In this document: positions 51,556 through 60,644 of the stretch, in pieces
Numbering within the stretch: the first letter of the stretch is position 1
Layout: every line of letters starts with the position of its first letter
Source: Streptomyces sp. NBC_01244
GTDB lineage: Bacteria > Actinomycetota > Actinomycetes > Streptomycetales > Streptomycetaceae
Direction of reading: 5' to 3'
DNA: 64,000 nt
Assembly (NCBI RefSeq): GCF_035987325.1
Contig: NZ_CP108488.1
Span: 5,890,001 to 5,954,000, forward strand
Translations under genes and position numbers: made by a program
The notes under the pieces: generated by a model
What the model saw: the letters and a program-made list of their open reading frames with translations, nothing else
Told to the model about the DNA's origin: nothing
Database searches by the model: none

Positions 51556-51809
51556 ACTTCCCCCACAAAAAGGAACGGCAAAGTCCGGCTCTGGCAGAGG
51601 CCGGACAGCGCACCTTAAGGACGGGGGGTTTCAATCGTTAAATTTTCCTGAGGATCCTCTTGCATGATCAATGTCACTTGACGGCCAAGATAATCCTTAC
51701 TGAGGTGAACCGGACATACCGTGCTTATGAAATCTTGACAGGTTTTCGGCCAGCAAGGAACGTGCGCGTGACCTTCGTTCACCGACGCACATTGCGAGGA
51801 CCTCTGCAC
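51556..51809. promoter_or_regulatory. AT-richer divergent promoter region of the RHS and LamG protein genes
   Basis: The 254-bp spacer is clearly less GC-rich than the flanks (for example GATAATCCTTACTGAGG and TGCTTATGAAATCTTGACAGG). TTGACA at 51735-51740 and TTGACG at 51678-51683 are possible -35 elements for the rightward gene; matching -10 boxes are weak. It must serve both giant genes. Confidence 0.45.
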
Positions 51810-54800
51810 ATGAGGCCATCTTCTTCTTCATCCGACGCCAGACCGGGGGCCCTCCGGCGTCGACGAGCATCCGCGGCCGCGATGCTCCCCCTTGCAGGCG
51901 CTGTTGCGCTGTCCCTCGGGGCCGGGCTCATCACCGCCCCGGGTGCCTTCGCCTCGAACGGGCCGGCCGACAGCAACTGGCCCGCTTCGACCCCCAAGCC
52001 CGAGCCCACCGCCGAGCAGAAGGCGGTGGAAGCCGCGCTGGCGCAGGCGAAGAGCAGCGGCAAGCGCGTGGTCATCGAGCACCTGACGACCGGCAACTCG
52101 CGGACGTTCGCCAACCCGGCCGGCACCCTCAGCGTGGACGCCGCCTCGGTGCCCGAGCGGGTGAAGCAGGCGAACGGGTCGTGGCGGGCGATCGACACCA
52201 CGCTCCGGGTCAACGCCGACGGGACGATATCCCCGGCGGCCGTTCCTTCCCCGTTGAGCATCTCCGGTGGCGGCAGCGGGCCGATGGCGACGATGACCAC
52301 GGCCGACGGCAAGAAGCTGGCCTTCAAGACGCCCTTCAAGCTGCCCAAGCCGGTCCTCGACGGCAACGACGCCCTCTACAAGAACGTCCTGCCCGACGTC
52401 GACCTGCGCCTGACCGCCACCCAGCTCGGCGGCTGGAGCCAGGTCCTGATCGTCCACACCGCGCAGGCCGCCGCGAACCCGGCGCTGAAGAAGATCCGCC
52501 TCGGTGTCGACGCCCCGGGGCTGAAGACCACCGCCGACGCCGCGGGCAACATCAGCTTCAACGACGCCCAGGGCAAGGCCCGCTTCACCAGCCCCACCTC
52601 CTTCATGTGGGACTCCACGAAGAAGCCCCTCCCCGAGGCAGCGTCCGCCCCGCAGGGCAGCAGCAAGAGCAGCAAGAGCGGCAAGTCCGCGGCCGCGAGC
52701 GGCACCGACGCCCCGCCGTCGGCGCCGGCCGCCGCCGACCGGGTCATCGCCTCCAGCGCAGACGCCCCCGGCGACACCGCCAACGTCAAGCCCATCGGCG
52801 TCAAGGCCGATGCCACCGGCATCGACCTGATCCCCGACACCTCGCTCCTCGGCCAGGGCACCGGCCCCTGGTACATCGACCCCGGCGTCAACCCCTCCGC
52901 CGACAGCGCCAACCAGGCGTGGTCGCAGGTGCAGGAGGCGTACCCGGACACCAACGAGTTCAACGGCACCGCGGACGGCCAGAACACTCCCGCCGCCGGC
53001 TACTGCGGATACTCGACCTGCACCCGCAAGGGCCGCGAGCGCGCGTACTTCCAGATCGGCATCAACTCGGGCATCCACGGTGCCGAGGTCCTCGACGCGC
53101 GGCTCTACGCCACCGTCGTCTCCTCCTCCAGCCCGAGCACGGCCACGCCGATGGGTCTCTACCACAGCCCCACGGGCATCAGCAGCCCCACGAGCTGGAA
53201 CCGGCAGCCCTGCGACAAGAACTCGCGGATGGGCGGCTGCACCAAGATCGGTGGCGCCACCATCTCGGGCACCGGTGAGATCCAGTACAACGTCACCGGC
53301 CAGATGAAGAACGCGGCCTCCGGCCGCTGGTCGACCTTCACCTTCGGCCTCGCGCCGGACGACGAAGGCAACATGTACTACCGCCAGCGGTTCAGCAACG
53401 CCCCGCACATCGTCACCACGTACGACTTCCAGCCCCACATCGGCAACCCGCGCACCAGCCCCACCCCGGGCTTCGCCGGCACCGGCACCTACTCCGCCTG
53501 CACCACCCCGGGTGCGGCCCAGCCCTGGGACAACCCGGGCTGGATCGGCGCCAACACCAACGTGCACCTGACGTCCGAGACCTGGTCGCCCACCGGCCGC
53601 CAGCTCCAGACCACCTTCCAGATCTGGGACGACGACGCCGCCGGTGCCTCCGTGTGGCACCAGACCGGCTGGAACGGCTCCGCGGGCGACGCCGTCGTCA
53701 ACGCCGGCACGCTCATCGAGGGCCACCAGTACGGCTGGACCTCGCGCACCACGGACGACACGCTGACCAGCGCCGAGAGCAACTGGTGCTTCTTCCGCGT
53801 CGACCGGACCCCGCCGTCCGCGGCCGTGACCTCGACCGACTTCCCGCTGTCCGGTACCACCGGCGGTCACCCCAAGCGCGTCGACGAGCCGGGCACCTTC
53901 ACCCTCGCCGGTGCGGACAACGCCCCGACCACCGGCACCAACCGCAGCTCGGGCCTGGCCTGCGCCCGCTGGACCATGGACCCGGTCCAGGCGGCTTCCG
54001 ACTGGAACTGCACCGACGCCGACCCGCAGATCATCAAGACCTTCACCGCGGGCAAGGCGAACATCACCTACACCCCGCGCGCCTGGGGCACGAACTACCT
54101 GTACCTCCAGACGCAGGACAACGCGGGCAACATGTCCCAGCCCGTCGTCCACAGCTTCTACGTCCCGTCGAACCCGAACAGCCCCGCGCCGATCTTCGGC
54201 GACATCAACGGTGACAAGAAGGCCGACGTCGTCCTCGCCGACTCCGCCGGCAACATCCGCCAGATCAACGGCGGCGGCGACCCCGCCGCCTCACCCGTGG
54301 CCCTCGCCCGCTCCAGCGTGAGCGGCAACGGCTGGAACGGCATCCAGCTCACCCACCGCGGCAGCCTCGGCAACAAGAACGTCGACGACCTCCTCGCCCA
54401 CGAACCGGGCAAGCCCAACCTCTACAACTTCACCAACAACAACACCGGCCTCGTCGACGGCCAGGCACCCATCAACGTCGCCAAGCCCAACGCCTGCGCC
54501 AAGACCGACTTCACCCCCATCGACTGCGCCGCCCACGGCTTCTCCACCGCGAACTGGACCAACGTCACCCAGATCGCCGCCTACGGCTCCGTCACCGGAG
54601 ACAGCAAGGCCGGACTCCCGAACTCCCTGCCCCAGAGCTCCCTCCTCTTCGTGGAGAACGGGCGCCTGTGGCTCGCCATCCCCGGCGCCACCCACCAGCT
54701 CGACTCGCCGGCGATCCTGATCTCCGCCAACGACACCAAGTGGGACGGCTACGAGCTGCTCACCCCGGGCCGCGCCAAGGGCACCAACTTCGCGACCCTG

Positions 54801-56216
54801 TGGGCCCGCAACAAGACCGACGGCGGCACCCTGCACGCCTTCGCCATCACCGGCGGCACCCCCGAGGCCCCGGTCCTGACCGCCGCCACCAACCCCGCCG
54901 CGGGCCTCATCACCGGCAAGATCGACCCCGCCCGCTACCCGCGCGTCGGCTCCGACGGCGACCTCACCGGCGACAACATCCCCGACCTCTGGGCCGTCGA
55001 CAAGGAACAGCAGCTCGTCGCGTTCAACGGCGTGGGCATCGCCCCCAACGGCACGAGCATCCTCTACCCCACCGTCACCGGCATCGCCCCCACCTTCACC
55101 CTCCAGGGCAACCTCAACACCCCCACCCACCAGTGGAAGCTGAACACGGCGACCGCAGGCAAGACCCCCAGCGCCGGCGGCAACAAGACCCCGGGCACGA
55201 TCGCGGGCGCCGTCACCTTCCCCACCGCGGTCATCGAAGGCCGTAGCACTCCCTACGCGGCGTTCGGCGGTGCCGGGGCCACCATCACCACCTCCGGTAC
55301 GAACACGGGTGTCGACACCCGTAAGGACTTCACCGTCTCCGTCTGGGCCAAGCACGGGTCGACGACCCCGGGGCCCACGACGAGCATGATCGTCAGTCAG
55401 GACGGCACGCAGAACAGCTCGTTCATGATCTACGGCGACAAGAACACCGGTCAGTGGCACTTCGCCATGGCCAACGCGCAGGGCGGAGGCTGGCCCTTCG
55501 ACTACACCGGCGTGGCCAACCAGAACGCCCGGTGGACCGCTGACGCCTGGACCCGCCTGACCGCCGTCTACAACGCCGGCAGCGGTCTGATGAGCCTCTA
55601 CGTCAATGGTGTCCTCGCCAGCACCGGCCAGCACGCGGCGAGCACCAGCCCCGCCCCCAGCGGTTCGATCGTCTTCGGCCGCTACAAGGTCTCCGGGGCC
55701 AACGCGGACGTCCTCAACGGCGGCGTCAGCAACTTCGCCGCCTACCCCTACGCGGCCGCCCCCACCGCTCCGGCCACCGTGGGCCGGATCTCGATGACCG
55801 CGGCTCCGGGCTCCTGCGTGGACAACGACTACGCCCGCCCCGACGACGGCAACCCGATCCAGATCGCGGGCTGCAACGGCACGGCCGCCCAGGACTTCGA
55901 GGTCCGGGGTGACGGTTCGCTGCGGATCCAGGGCAAGTGCGTGAACGCGGCCAACGCGGGAACGGGCAACACCACCCTGCTCGAACTGCGGACCTGCGGC
56001 GGTACGCCGACGCCGGCCCAGATCTTCGTGCCCCGCGCCGACGGCTCGGTCTACAACCCGGTCTCGGGCCGGTGCATGGACCTCGGCAGCTTCGACACCA
56101 CGCCGGGCCATCAGCTCTGGCTGTTCGACTGCAACAGCTCGGACGCCCAGCGCTGGACGATCACGACCCTGGGCACCGCGCCCCTCCCCATCCCCACGCT
56201 GGACGCGGCACCCTAG
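51810..56216 (+). CDS. Giant secreted LamG/ricin-lectin protein, divergent partner of the RHS gene
   Basis: The 1,468-residue protein has a signal peptide (ASAAAMLPLAGAVALSLGAGLITAPGAFA), an N-terminal beta region common in Streptomyces proteins encoded beside RHS genes (GKRVVIEHLTTGNSRTF..., about 80-270) and a Ser/Ala linker. Further on are a DNRLRE-like beta domain (about 360-520), FG-GAP/VCBS-like calcium repeats (FGDINGDKKADVVLADSAGN, about 795-1090), a LamG/concanavalin-like domain (about 1143-1325) and a ricin-type beta-trefoil (about 1327-1460, ending QLWLFDCNSSDAQRWTI). It should bind glycans at the cell surface or outside. The ATG at 51810 has GAGGA 9 nt upstream; the longer frame adds non-signal sequence. 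Confidence 0.88.
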   Translation: MRPSSSSSDARPGALRRRRASAAAMLPLAGAVALSLGAGLITAPGAFASNGPADSNWPASTPKPEPTAEQKAVEAALAQAKSSGKRVVIEHLTTGNSRTFANPAGTLSVDAASVPERVKQANGSWRAIDTTLRVNADGTISPAAVPSPLSISGGGSGPMATMTTADGKKLAFKTPFKLPKPVLDGNDALYKNVLPDVDLRLTATQLGGWSQVLIVHTAQAAANPALKKIRLGVDAPGLKTTADAAGNISFNDAQGKARFTSPTSFMWDSTKKPLPEAASAPQGSSKSSKSGKSAAASGTDAPPSAPAAADRVIASSADAPGDTANVKPIGVKADATGIDLIPDTSLLGQGTGPWYIDPGVNPSADSANQAWSQVQEAYPDTNEFNGTADGQNTPAAGYCGYSTCTRKGRERAYFQIGINSGIHGAEVLDARLYATVVSSSSPSTATPMGLYHSPTGISSPTSWNRQPCDKNSRMGGCTKIGGATISGTGEIQYNVTGQMKNAASGRWSTFTFGLAPDDEGNMYYRQRFSNAPHIVTTYDFQPHIGNPRTSPTPGFAGTGTYSACTTPGAAQPWDNPGWIGANTNVHLTSETWSPTGRQLQTTFQIWDDDAAGASVWHQTGWNGSAGDAVVNAGTLIEGHQYGWTSRTTDDTLTSAESNWCFFRVDRTPPSAAVTSTDFPLSGTTGGHPKRVDEPGTFTLAGADNAPTTGTNRSSGLACARWTMDPVQAASDWNCTDADPQIIKTFTAGKANITYTPRAWGTNYLYLQTQDNAGNMSQPVVHSFYVPSNPNSPAPIFGDINGDKKADVVLADSAGNIRQINGGGDPAASPVALARSSVSGNGWNGIQLTHRGSLGNKNVDDLLAHEPGKPNLYNFTNNNTGLVDGQAPINVAKPNACAKTDFTPIDCAAHGFSTANWTNVTQIAAYGSVTGDSKAGLPNSLPQSSLLFVENGRLWLAIPGATHQLDSPAILISANDTKWDGYELLTPGRAKGTNFATLWARNKTDGGTLHAFAITGGTPEAPVLTAATNPAAGLITGKIDPARYPRVGSDGDLTGDNIPDLWAVDKEQQLVAFNGVGIAPNGTSILYPTVTGIAPTFTLQGNLNTPTHQWKLNTATAGKTPSAGGNKTPGTIAGAVTFPTAVIEGRSTPYAAFGGAGATITTSGTNTGVDTRKDFTVSVWAKHGSTTPGPTTSMIVSQDGTQNSSFMIYGDKNTGQWHFAMANAQGGGWPFDYTGVANQNARWTADAWTRLTAVYNAGSGLMSLYVNGVLASTGQHAASTSPAPSGSIVFGRYKVSGANADVLNGGVSNFAAYPYAAAPTAPATVGRISMTAAPGSCVDNDYARPDDGNPIQIAGCNGTAAQDFEVRGDGSLRIQGKCVNAANAGTGNTTLLELRTCGGTPTPAQIFVPRADGSVYNPVSGRCMDLGSFDTTPGHQLWLFDCNSSDAQRWTITTLGTAPLPIPTLDAAP

Positions 56217-56286
56217 CCACCCGTAGCGCCCGGTGGCCGGCAGGATCGCCTCGCCGCTGACACCGGGCGCCACCACGGCGCAAACA

Positions 56287-56320
56287 ACGGCCGCCCCTCC
56301 CGTCCGGGAGGGGCGGCCGT
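56287..56320. terminator. Terminator between the LamG protein gene and the convergent membrane-anchored gene
   Basis: A 16-bp perfect stem (56287-56302 with 56305-56320) with a TC centre lies between two convergent genes and can serve both. Confidence 0.88.
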
Positions 56321-56348
56321 CGCCGTGTGCGGGGGCGTGTCCCGCCCG

Positions 56349-57461
56349 TCAGTGCGGCAGCGTCGCCGGGGAGCCGCCGTTGGCCTCGTAGCCCGCCACC
56401 GCCAGGGCGCGGTAGATGGCGTACGAGGCGGCCGGGTCCTGGTCCGCGGACCAGGGAAGGGCGCCCACGTAGCCGTCGACGTGGCGGATCTGGTCCATCG
56501 CCTCCGCCCAGCGCTCACCGCCGACCAGGAAGAGGATCAGCAGGTGGCGTACGTGCGCCAGCATCGGGTCGTCGGGACGCGCGCTGTGCACCGCGTACAG
56601 CGCGCCCTCCACCGCCCGGGTCACGGACGCGCTCTGGTGGAAGCTGCGGATCAGGACGACGTCCGGGACGTGTTCGTACAGGGCGAAGAGGGGGAGCGCT
56701 GCCAGCAGGGAGCCCTGCGGGGCGCGGGCCGCGGCGTGGTGGGTGAAGGCGTCGGCCTTCTCGCGGGAGCCGTGCCACTTCTCGCACCAGTAGTTCAGCG
56801 CCGCCAGGTGCGCGCCCATGTGCTGCGGCGCCCGGTCGATGATCTTCGCCCAGAGGGCGTCGTACTCGGGCTCCGAGTAGTGCAGCATGCGGGCCACGGA
56901 CAGCTCGATGATGTACGGGACCGGGTCGCCCGGGGCCAGCAGCGCGGCCTTGTGGCAGGACTCCCGGGCTTCCTCCGCGATGATCCTCACGTCGTCTCCG
57001 CCCTCGCTCATGCCCTCCGGGCGCCGCCACATCTGCTGCGCCAGCAGCTCGGCGTGCACCTGCGCACCGCCCGCGTCCTTCGGGGCCTCCAGCCGCCACG
57101 CCTTCAGCCAGCGCGCCCCGGCCCCGGGCTCCCGGGAGAGCTCCAGCGCCGCCGAGCCGGCGAAGGCCTGGACGCGCTGCCAGCGCACCTCGCCCTCCCG
57201 GGCGGTGCCGGCCAGCAGCTGGGAGGCGGCCTGCCACTGCCCGGTCCGCCGCACGTGGTCGAGGGCGTCCATCAGGTCCGGGTCGGGGCCCGGGATCCGG
57301 ATGTCGAGCTCCTCCTGGAGGGCGAATCCGTAATCCGCCGGGTCGGCGGCGTCCGGGCTCCCGGGCGTGACCAGGCGCAGTCCGCCGCGCCTGCGCCGCA
57401 GGATCGGTCCGACGGCGGCCAAGAGCAGGGCCATCGCGAGCAGGAACCACAGAATCTCCAT
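56349..57461 (-). CDS. Membrane-anchored helical-repeat protein of unknown function
   Basis: The 370-residue protein begins with one transmembrane helix (ILWFLLAMALLLAAVGPIL) and RRRRGG. A long all-helical region follows, with TPR-like helix pairs (for example QWQAASQLLAGTAREGEVRWQRVQAFAGSAALELSREPGAGARWLKAWRLE), but no strict TPR consensus. The helical part is expected on the cytoplasmic side, following the basic stop-transfer residues. The ATG at 57459-57461 begins the membrane helix; the longer frame upstream is Gly/Arg-rich and crosses a minisatellite. No catalytic motif was recognised. Confidence 0.8.
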   Translation of the reverse strand: MEILWFLLAMALLLAAVGPILRRRRGGLRLVTPGSPDAADPADYGFALQEELDIRIPGPDPDLMDALDHVRRTGQWQAASQLLAGTAREGEVRWQRVQAFAGSAALELSREPGAGARWLKAWRLEAPKDAGGAQVHAELLAQQMWRRPEGMSEGGDDVRIIAEEARESCHKAALLAPGDPVPYIIELSVARMLHYSEPEYDALWAKIIDRAPQHMGAHLAALNYWCEKWHGSREKADAFTHHAAARAPQGSLLAALPLFALYEHVPDVVLIRSFHQSASVTRAVEGALYAVHSARPDDPMLAHVRHLLILFLVGGERWAEAMDQIRHVDGYVGALPWSADQDPAASYAIYRALAVAGYEANGGSPATLPH

Positions 57462-57562
57462 CCCCCCAGCGAACCAGACACACCCCGGGAATGGCCAATA
57501 GGAGGCAAAGGGCGACGCGAAACGGTCTTCCCGTCGGCGCTCGCCGCGGCCCCCTCGACGGG

Positions 57563-57610
57563 CACCTCCGCAGACACCTCCGCAGACACTTCCGCAGACC
57601 CCTCCGCGCA
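57563..57610. repeat. 12-bp minisatellite upstream of metB
   Basis: Four tandem 12-bp units, CACCTCCGCAGA twice, then CACTTCCGCAGA and CCCCTCCGCGCA, lie between the divergent membrane-protein and metB genes, ending 50 nt before metB. Confidence 0.8.
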
Positions 57611-57660
57611 CCCCGGAGGCGGGGCCGCGCGGGGCCCGGACGGGGCATAGCATCGGGTTC

Positions 57661-58818
57661 ATGAGCGACGACAGCCACGAGCACCAGAGCTTCGAGACCC
57701 GCGCCATCCACGCGGGCAATACGGCGGACCCGCTGACCGGCGCGGTCGTACCCCCGATCTACCAGGTGTCCACGTACAAGCAGGACGGCGTCGGCGGACT
57801 GCGCGGCGGCTACGAGTACAGCCGCAGCGGCAACCCGACCCGTACCGCGCTGGAGGAGAACCTCGCGGCGCTGGAGGGCGGCCGGCGCGGCCTCGCCTTC
57901 GCGTCCGGGCTCGCCGCCGAGGACTGCCTGCTGCGCACGCTGCTTTCCCCGGGCGACCACGTGGTCATCCCGAACGACGCGTACGGCGGCACCTTCCGCC
58001 TCTTTGCGAAGGTCGTCTCCCGCTGGGGCGTCGAGTGGTCGGTCGCCGACACCTCCGACCCGGCGTCGGTGCGCGCGGCCATCACCCCGAAGACCAAGGT
58101 CATCTGGGTCGAGACCCCCTCCAACCCGCTGCTCGGCATCACGGACATCGCCGTCGTCGCCGACATCGCGCGGACGGCCGGCGCCAAGCTGGTCGTGGAC
58201 AACACCTTCGCGTCCCCCTACCTGCAGCAGCCCCTCGCGCTCGGCGCGGACGTGGTCGTGCACTCGCTGACCAAGTACATGGGCGGCCACTCCGACGTCG
58301 TCGGCGGCGCCCTCGTCGCCGCCGACGCGGCGCTGGGCGAGGAACTGGCCTACCACCAGAACGCCATGGGCGCGGTGGCCGGTCCCTTCGACTCCTGGCT
58401 GGTGCTGCGCGGCATCAAGACGCTGGCCGTCCGCATGGACCGGCACGCGGAGAACGCGGGCAAGATCGCCGAGATGCTGGTCCGCCACCCCAAGGTCCAC
58501 ACGGTCCTCTACCCGGGCCTGCCCGAGCACCCGGGCCACGAGATCGCCGCCAAGCAGATGCGCAACTTCGGCGGCATGATCTCCTTCCGGGTCACCGGCG
58601 GCGAGGAAGAGGCCGTCGCGATCTGCGACCGGACCAAGATCTTCACGCTCGGCGAGTCCCTCGGCGGCGTCGAGTCCCTCATCGAGCACCCGGGCCGCAT
58701 GACCCACGCCTCGGTGGCCGGCTCCGCCCTGGAGGTCCCGGGCGACCTGGTCCGCCTGTCGGTCGGCATCGAGAACGCCGACGACCTGCTGGCCGACCTC
58801 GCGCAGGCGCTGGGCTAG
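57661..58818 (+). CDS. metB: Cystathionine gamma-synthase
   Basis: This PLP enzyme joins an activated homoserine with cysteine to give cystathionine in methionine synthesis, or acts as the related gamma-lyase in reverse transsulfuration. The 385-residue protein shows YEYSRSGNPTR, FASGLAAEDCLL, VDNTFASPYLQQPLALGADVVVHSLTKYMGGHSD with PLP-binding Lys205, and ESLGGVESLIEHPGRMTHAS. Actinobacterial members of this clade are usually called MetB; synthase and lyase activity cannot be separated by eye. ATG 57661 fits. No methionine-pathway neighbour or riboswitch was seen. Confidence 0.9.
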   Translation: MSDDSHEHQSFETRAIHAGNTADPLTGAVVPPIYQVSTYKQDGVGGLRGGYEYSRSGNPTRTALEENLAALEGGRRGLAFASGLAAEDCLLRTLLSPGDHVVIPNDAYGGTFRLFAKVVSRWGVEWSVADTSDPASVRAAITPKTKVIWVETPSNPLLGITDIAVVADIARTAGAKLVVDNTFASPYLQQPLALGADVVVHSLTKYMGGHSDVVGGALVAADAALGEELAYHQNAMGAVAGPFDSWLVLRGIKTLAVRMDRHAENAGKIAEMLVRHPKVHTVLYPGLPEHPGHEIAAKQMRNFGGMISFRVTGGEEEAVAICDRTKIFTLGESLGGVESLIEHPGRMTHASVAGSALEVPGDLVRLSVGIENADDLLADLAQALG

Positions 58819-58823
58819 TCAGG

Positions 58824-58863
58824 CCGCAGAACCGCAGAACCGCAGAACCGCAGAACCGCAGGC
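58824..58863. repeat. 8-bp tandem repeat after metB
   Basis: CCGCAGAA is repeated four times perfectly (58824-58855), followed by a fifth imperfect unit and further degenerate CGCAG units to about 58900. It lies in the spacer between metB and the convergent small membrane protein gene. Confidence 0.8.
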
Positions 58864-58926
58864 CTGCAGAGCCCAGAACCGCAAGGCGCAGGCCCGCAGA
58901 GCCCGCCGCAACCGGGTCTCCCCGTC

Positions 58927-59169
58927 CTACCAGGGCGGGGAGACCTCGCTCGAAGGCGTGGACCAGGCGCCGGTCAGCGAGGCCCACACCACGAAGGCCA
59001 CCACCGCTGCCCACAGCAGGGCCCAGCCGGTCCGCCGAACGGCCCTGCGCCGTCGCAGCAGCCGGTCGCCGCGCGCGGCCGCGCCCGCCGCGAGATCGGG
59101 CGGCACCGCCGGGTACGGGCCCTCCAGCAGCCGCCTGACCTGGGCTTCCCGGGGGTCGGGGCGACTCAT
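58927..59169 (-). CDS. Small membrane protein coupled to a sigma-like protein
   Basis: The 80-residue protein has a polar, Arg-rich N-terminal half (SRPDPREAQVRRLLEGPYPAVPPDLAAGAAARGDRLLRRRRAVRR). One transmembrane helix follows (GWALLWAAVVAFVVWASL) with a short outer tail. The ATG at 59167-59169 overlaps the stop of the sigma-like gene by 4 nt (ATGA). Size and layout (cytoplasmic helical segment plus single helix) recall a minimal anti-sigma factor, but no zinc-binding HxxxCxxC motif is present, so the role is inferred only from coupling. Confidence 0.75.
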   Translation of the reverse strand: MSRPDPREAQVRRLLEGPYPAVPPDLAAGAAARGDRLLRRRRAVRRTGWALLWAAVVAFVVWASLTGAWSTPSSEVSPPW

Positions 59170-59714
59170 GCCGCCTCCTTGCGGCGGGCGTCCGGCCCGG
59201 GTTTCCCGGGAACCGCTCCGGGACGGGTGCGCAGCTCGCCGACGGCCCGGTCGCACAGGGCCCGTACGCGCTCGGGCGCCAGCCCCAGCTGCGCGGCCGT
59301 GACCTCCTCCGCGACCCCTTCGTAGAGCCGCAGCACCACGACGAGCCGCTCCAGCGGGGCCAGCCGCCCGAGCACCCCGCTGCCCCGGTGGTGGCGGCGG
59401 CCGGTGCGGGCGAAGGCGGCGCACAGTTCCTGGCGGGTGTAGTCGTACGGGTCGTCCCCGCGCAGGGTGCGCCAGTTCGCGTACGTACGGGCCAGCGCGC
59501 CGCCGAGCAGCCCGCGCGCGGCGGGGGCTTCGGCCGCGGCGGTGGCGTCGGACGGGACCGGGGCGCCGGCCGGGCCATCGGCCCCGGTGTCGGCCGTGGC
59601 CGTCGGGGGCTCCGCCGTCAGCAGGATCGCGACACGCAGGAGCCGCCCCGCCGCACCCGCGACGAAGGCTTCGAACTCCGCGTAGGGGCCCGGTCCGTGG
59701 TCCACACACCACAT
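59166..59714 (-). CDS. ECF sigma-like helix-turn-helix protein
   Basis: The 182-residue protein resembles SigE-family ECF sigma factors. The N-terminus YAEFEAFVAGAAGRLLRVAILLT corresponds to region 2, and the C-terminal LAPLERLVVVLRLYEGVAEEVTAAQLGLAPERVRALCDRAVGELR to region 4. Region 2 is interrupted by an Ala/Thr/Asp-rich insertion of about 35 residues, and the -10 recognition part is poorly kept, so promoter melting ability is uncertain. It ends in an ATGA overlap with a small membrane protein gene, a pairing typical of sigma/anti-sigma modules. The ATG at 59712-59714 fits. Confidence 0.8.
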   Translation of the reverse strand: MWCVDHGPGPYAEFEAFVAGAAGRLLRVAILLTAEPPTATADTGADGPAGAPVPSDATAAAEAPAARGLLGGALARTYANWRTLRGDDPYDYTRQELCAAFARTGRRHHRGSGVLGRLAPLERLVVVLRLYEGVAEEVTAAQLGLAPERVRALCDRAVGELRTRPGAVPGKPGPDARRKEAA

Positions 59715-59752
59715 AGTGCGGCCGGAGGGACCGCCTCGGAAGGGGTCGGGCG

Positions 59753-60307
59753 TCAGGAGGCGGGGCCGGCCTCGGACCCGGGCTCGGAGCCGGCCGACAT
59801 CAGCTCGGACAGCGAGACGTTGAAACGCGTCAGCAGACCCGTGAACGCCACGCGCTCCTCCTCGTCCCAGCCGTCCGTCACCCGGGCCATCAGCTCGCGC
59901 CGCGAGGAGCGGACCTCCTCCAGCCGCGCCAGCCCGCGCGGGGACAGCGCGAGTACGACGGCCCGCCCGTCCTCGGGGTGCGAGGTCCGCTTGACCAGAC
60001 CGCTGTCGACGAGCGGGGCGACCTGGCGGGTGACGGTGGAGGAGTCGATGCCCATCCCGCCGGCGAGCGCCTTGACGCCCATCGGGCCTTCCAGGTCGAG
60101 CCGGTTCAGCAGCAGGTACGCGGCCCGGTCCATGGAGTTGCGGGCCTGGCCGACCCCGCCCAGGCGGGTCTGCTCGGCGCGCCGGGCGAAGACCGCCACC
60201 TGGTGCTGGAGCGCGTCGAGGAGACCGGCTTCGGCGGGCGCGCCGGCCGGCGCGGGCAGGTCGGAACTGGCCGGGGTGGAGGGCATGGCCGTGGGCTCTC
60301 TTCGCAT
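59753..60307 (-). CDS. MarR-family transcriptional regulator
   Basis: The protein of up to 184 residues has a winged-helix domain: LNRLDLEGPMGVKALAGGMGIDSSTVTRQVAPLVDSGLVKRTSHPEDGRAVVLALSPRGLARLEEV, with the MarR wing DGRAV. Flanking helices would form the dimer. The N-terminal 30 residues are Ala/Pro-rich and probably disordered; ATG 60305-60307 and an in-frame ATG 21 nt inside are both possible. The ligand and targets are unknown. The next gene to the right is ilvA, divergent after a repeat-bearing spacer. Confidence 0.9.
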   Translation of the reverse strand: MRREPTAMPSTPASSDLPAPAGAPAEAGLLDALQHQVAVFARRAEQTRLGGVGQARNSMDRAAYLLLNRLDLEGPMGVKALAGGMGIDSSTVTRQVAPLVDSGLVKRTSHPEDGRAVVLALSPRGLARLEEVRSSRRELMARVTDGWDEEERVAFTGLLTRFNVSLSELMSAGSEPGSEAGPAS

Positions 60308-60644
60308 GGGGCCGACAAGGATGGGGGACAGAGTACGCGGCCGTGCGGCGGCTCGTACTCCTCGTACAAGAACTGATACGGCAGCGATGAAACGGCGACT
60401 ACGAGCCGTCCCGCATGGCGAGATATCGCCGCTCCAGGCCCGGCTCCGGGTCCGGCTCCAGGCCCGGCTCCGGGTCCGGCTCCGGCCCGGGGCCCGCCGG
60501 GGGTCCGCCCGGCTCCCACACCGCGTCCTTGCGCCCCTCCCGCAACCGTCCGGAGGCCTCCCGCAACCGCCCGGCGGCCCCGCCCCTCACCCGTCCCGCC
60601 CAGCGCAGCGGAACGCGCGGCGGACCGGCTGCGAGACTGGCGGC
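60308..60644. repeat. 337-bp spacer with a duplicated 24-bp unit
   Basis: Two perfect 24-bp copies (60431-60454, 60455-60478; GCTCCAGGCCCGGCTC plus CGGGTCCG) and a partial third lie midway between the MarR-type and ilvA genes. Near the MarR gene the DNA is AT-richer (GTACAAGAACTGATACGG, about 60365), probably its promoter. No gene is supported here. Confidence 0.75.

Noticed and set aside
44572..51618. Very long open frames on the plus strand (1,211 and 1,120 codons) opposite the RHS gene
   Set aside because: They are antisense to a gene with clear RHS, Hint and toxin motifs. Their products are Gly/Arg/Val low-complexity without domains, a usual effect of G/C-rich third codon positions.
57563..58863. 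Tandem repeats near metB as a CRISPR array
   Set aside because: The units are 8 or 12 bp, directly adjacent, with no unique spacers and no cas genes.
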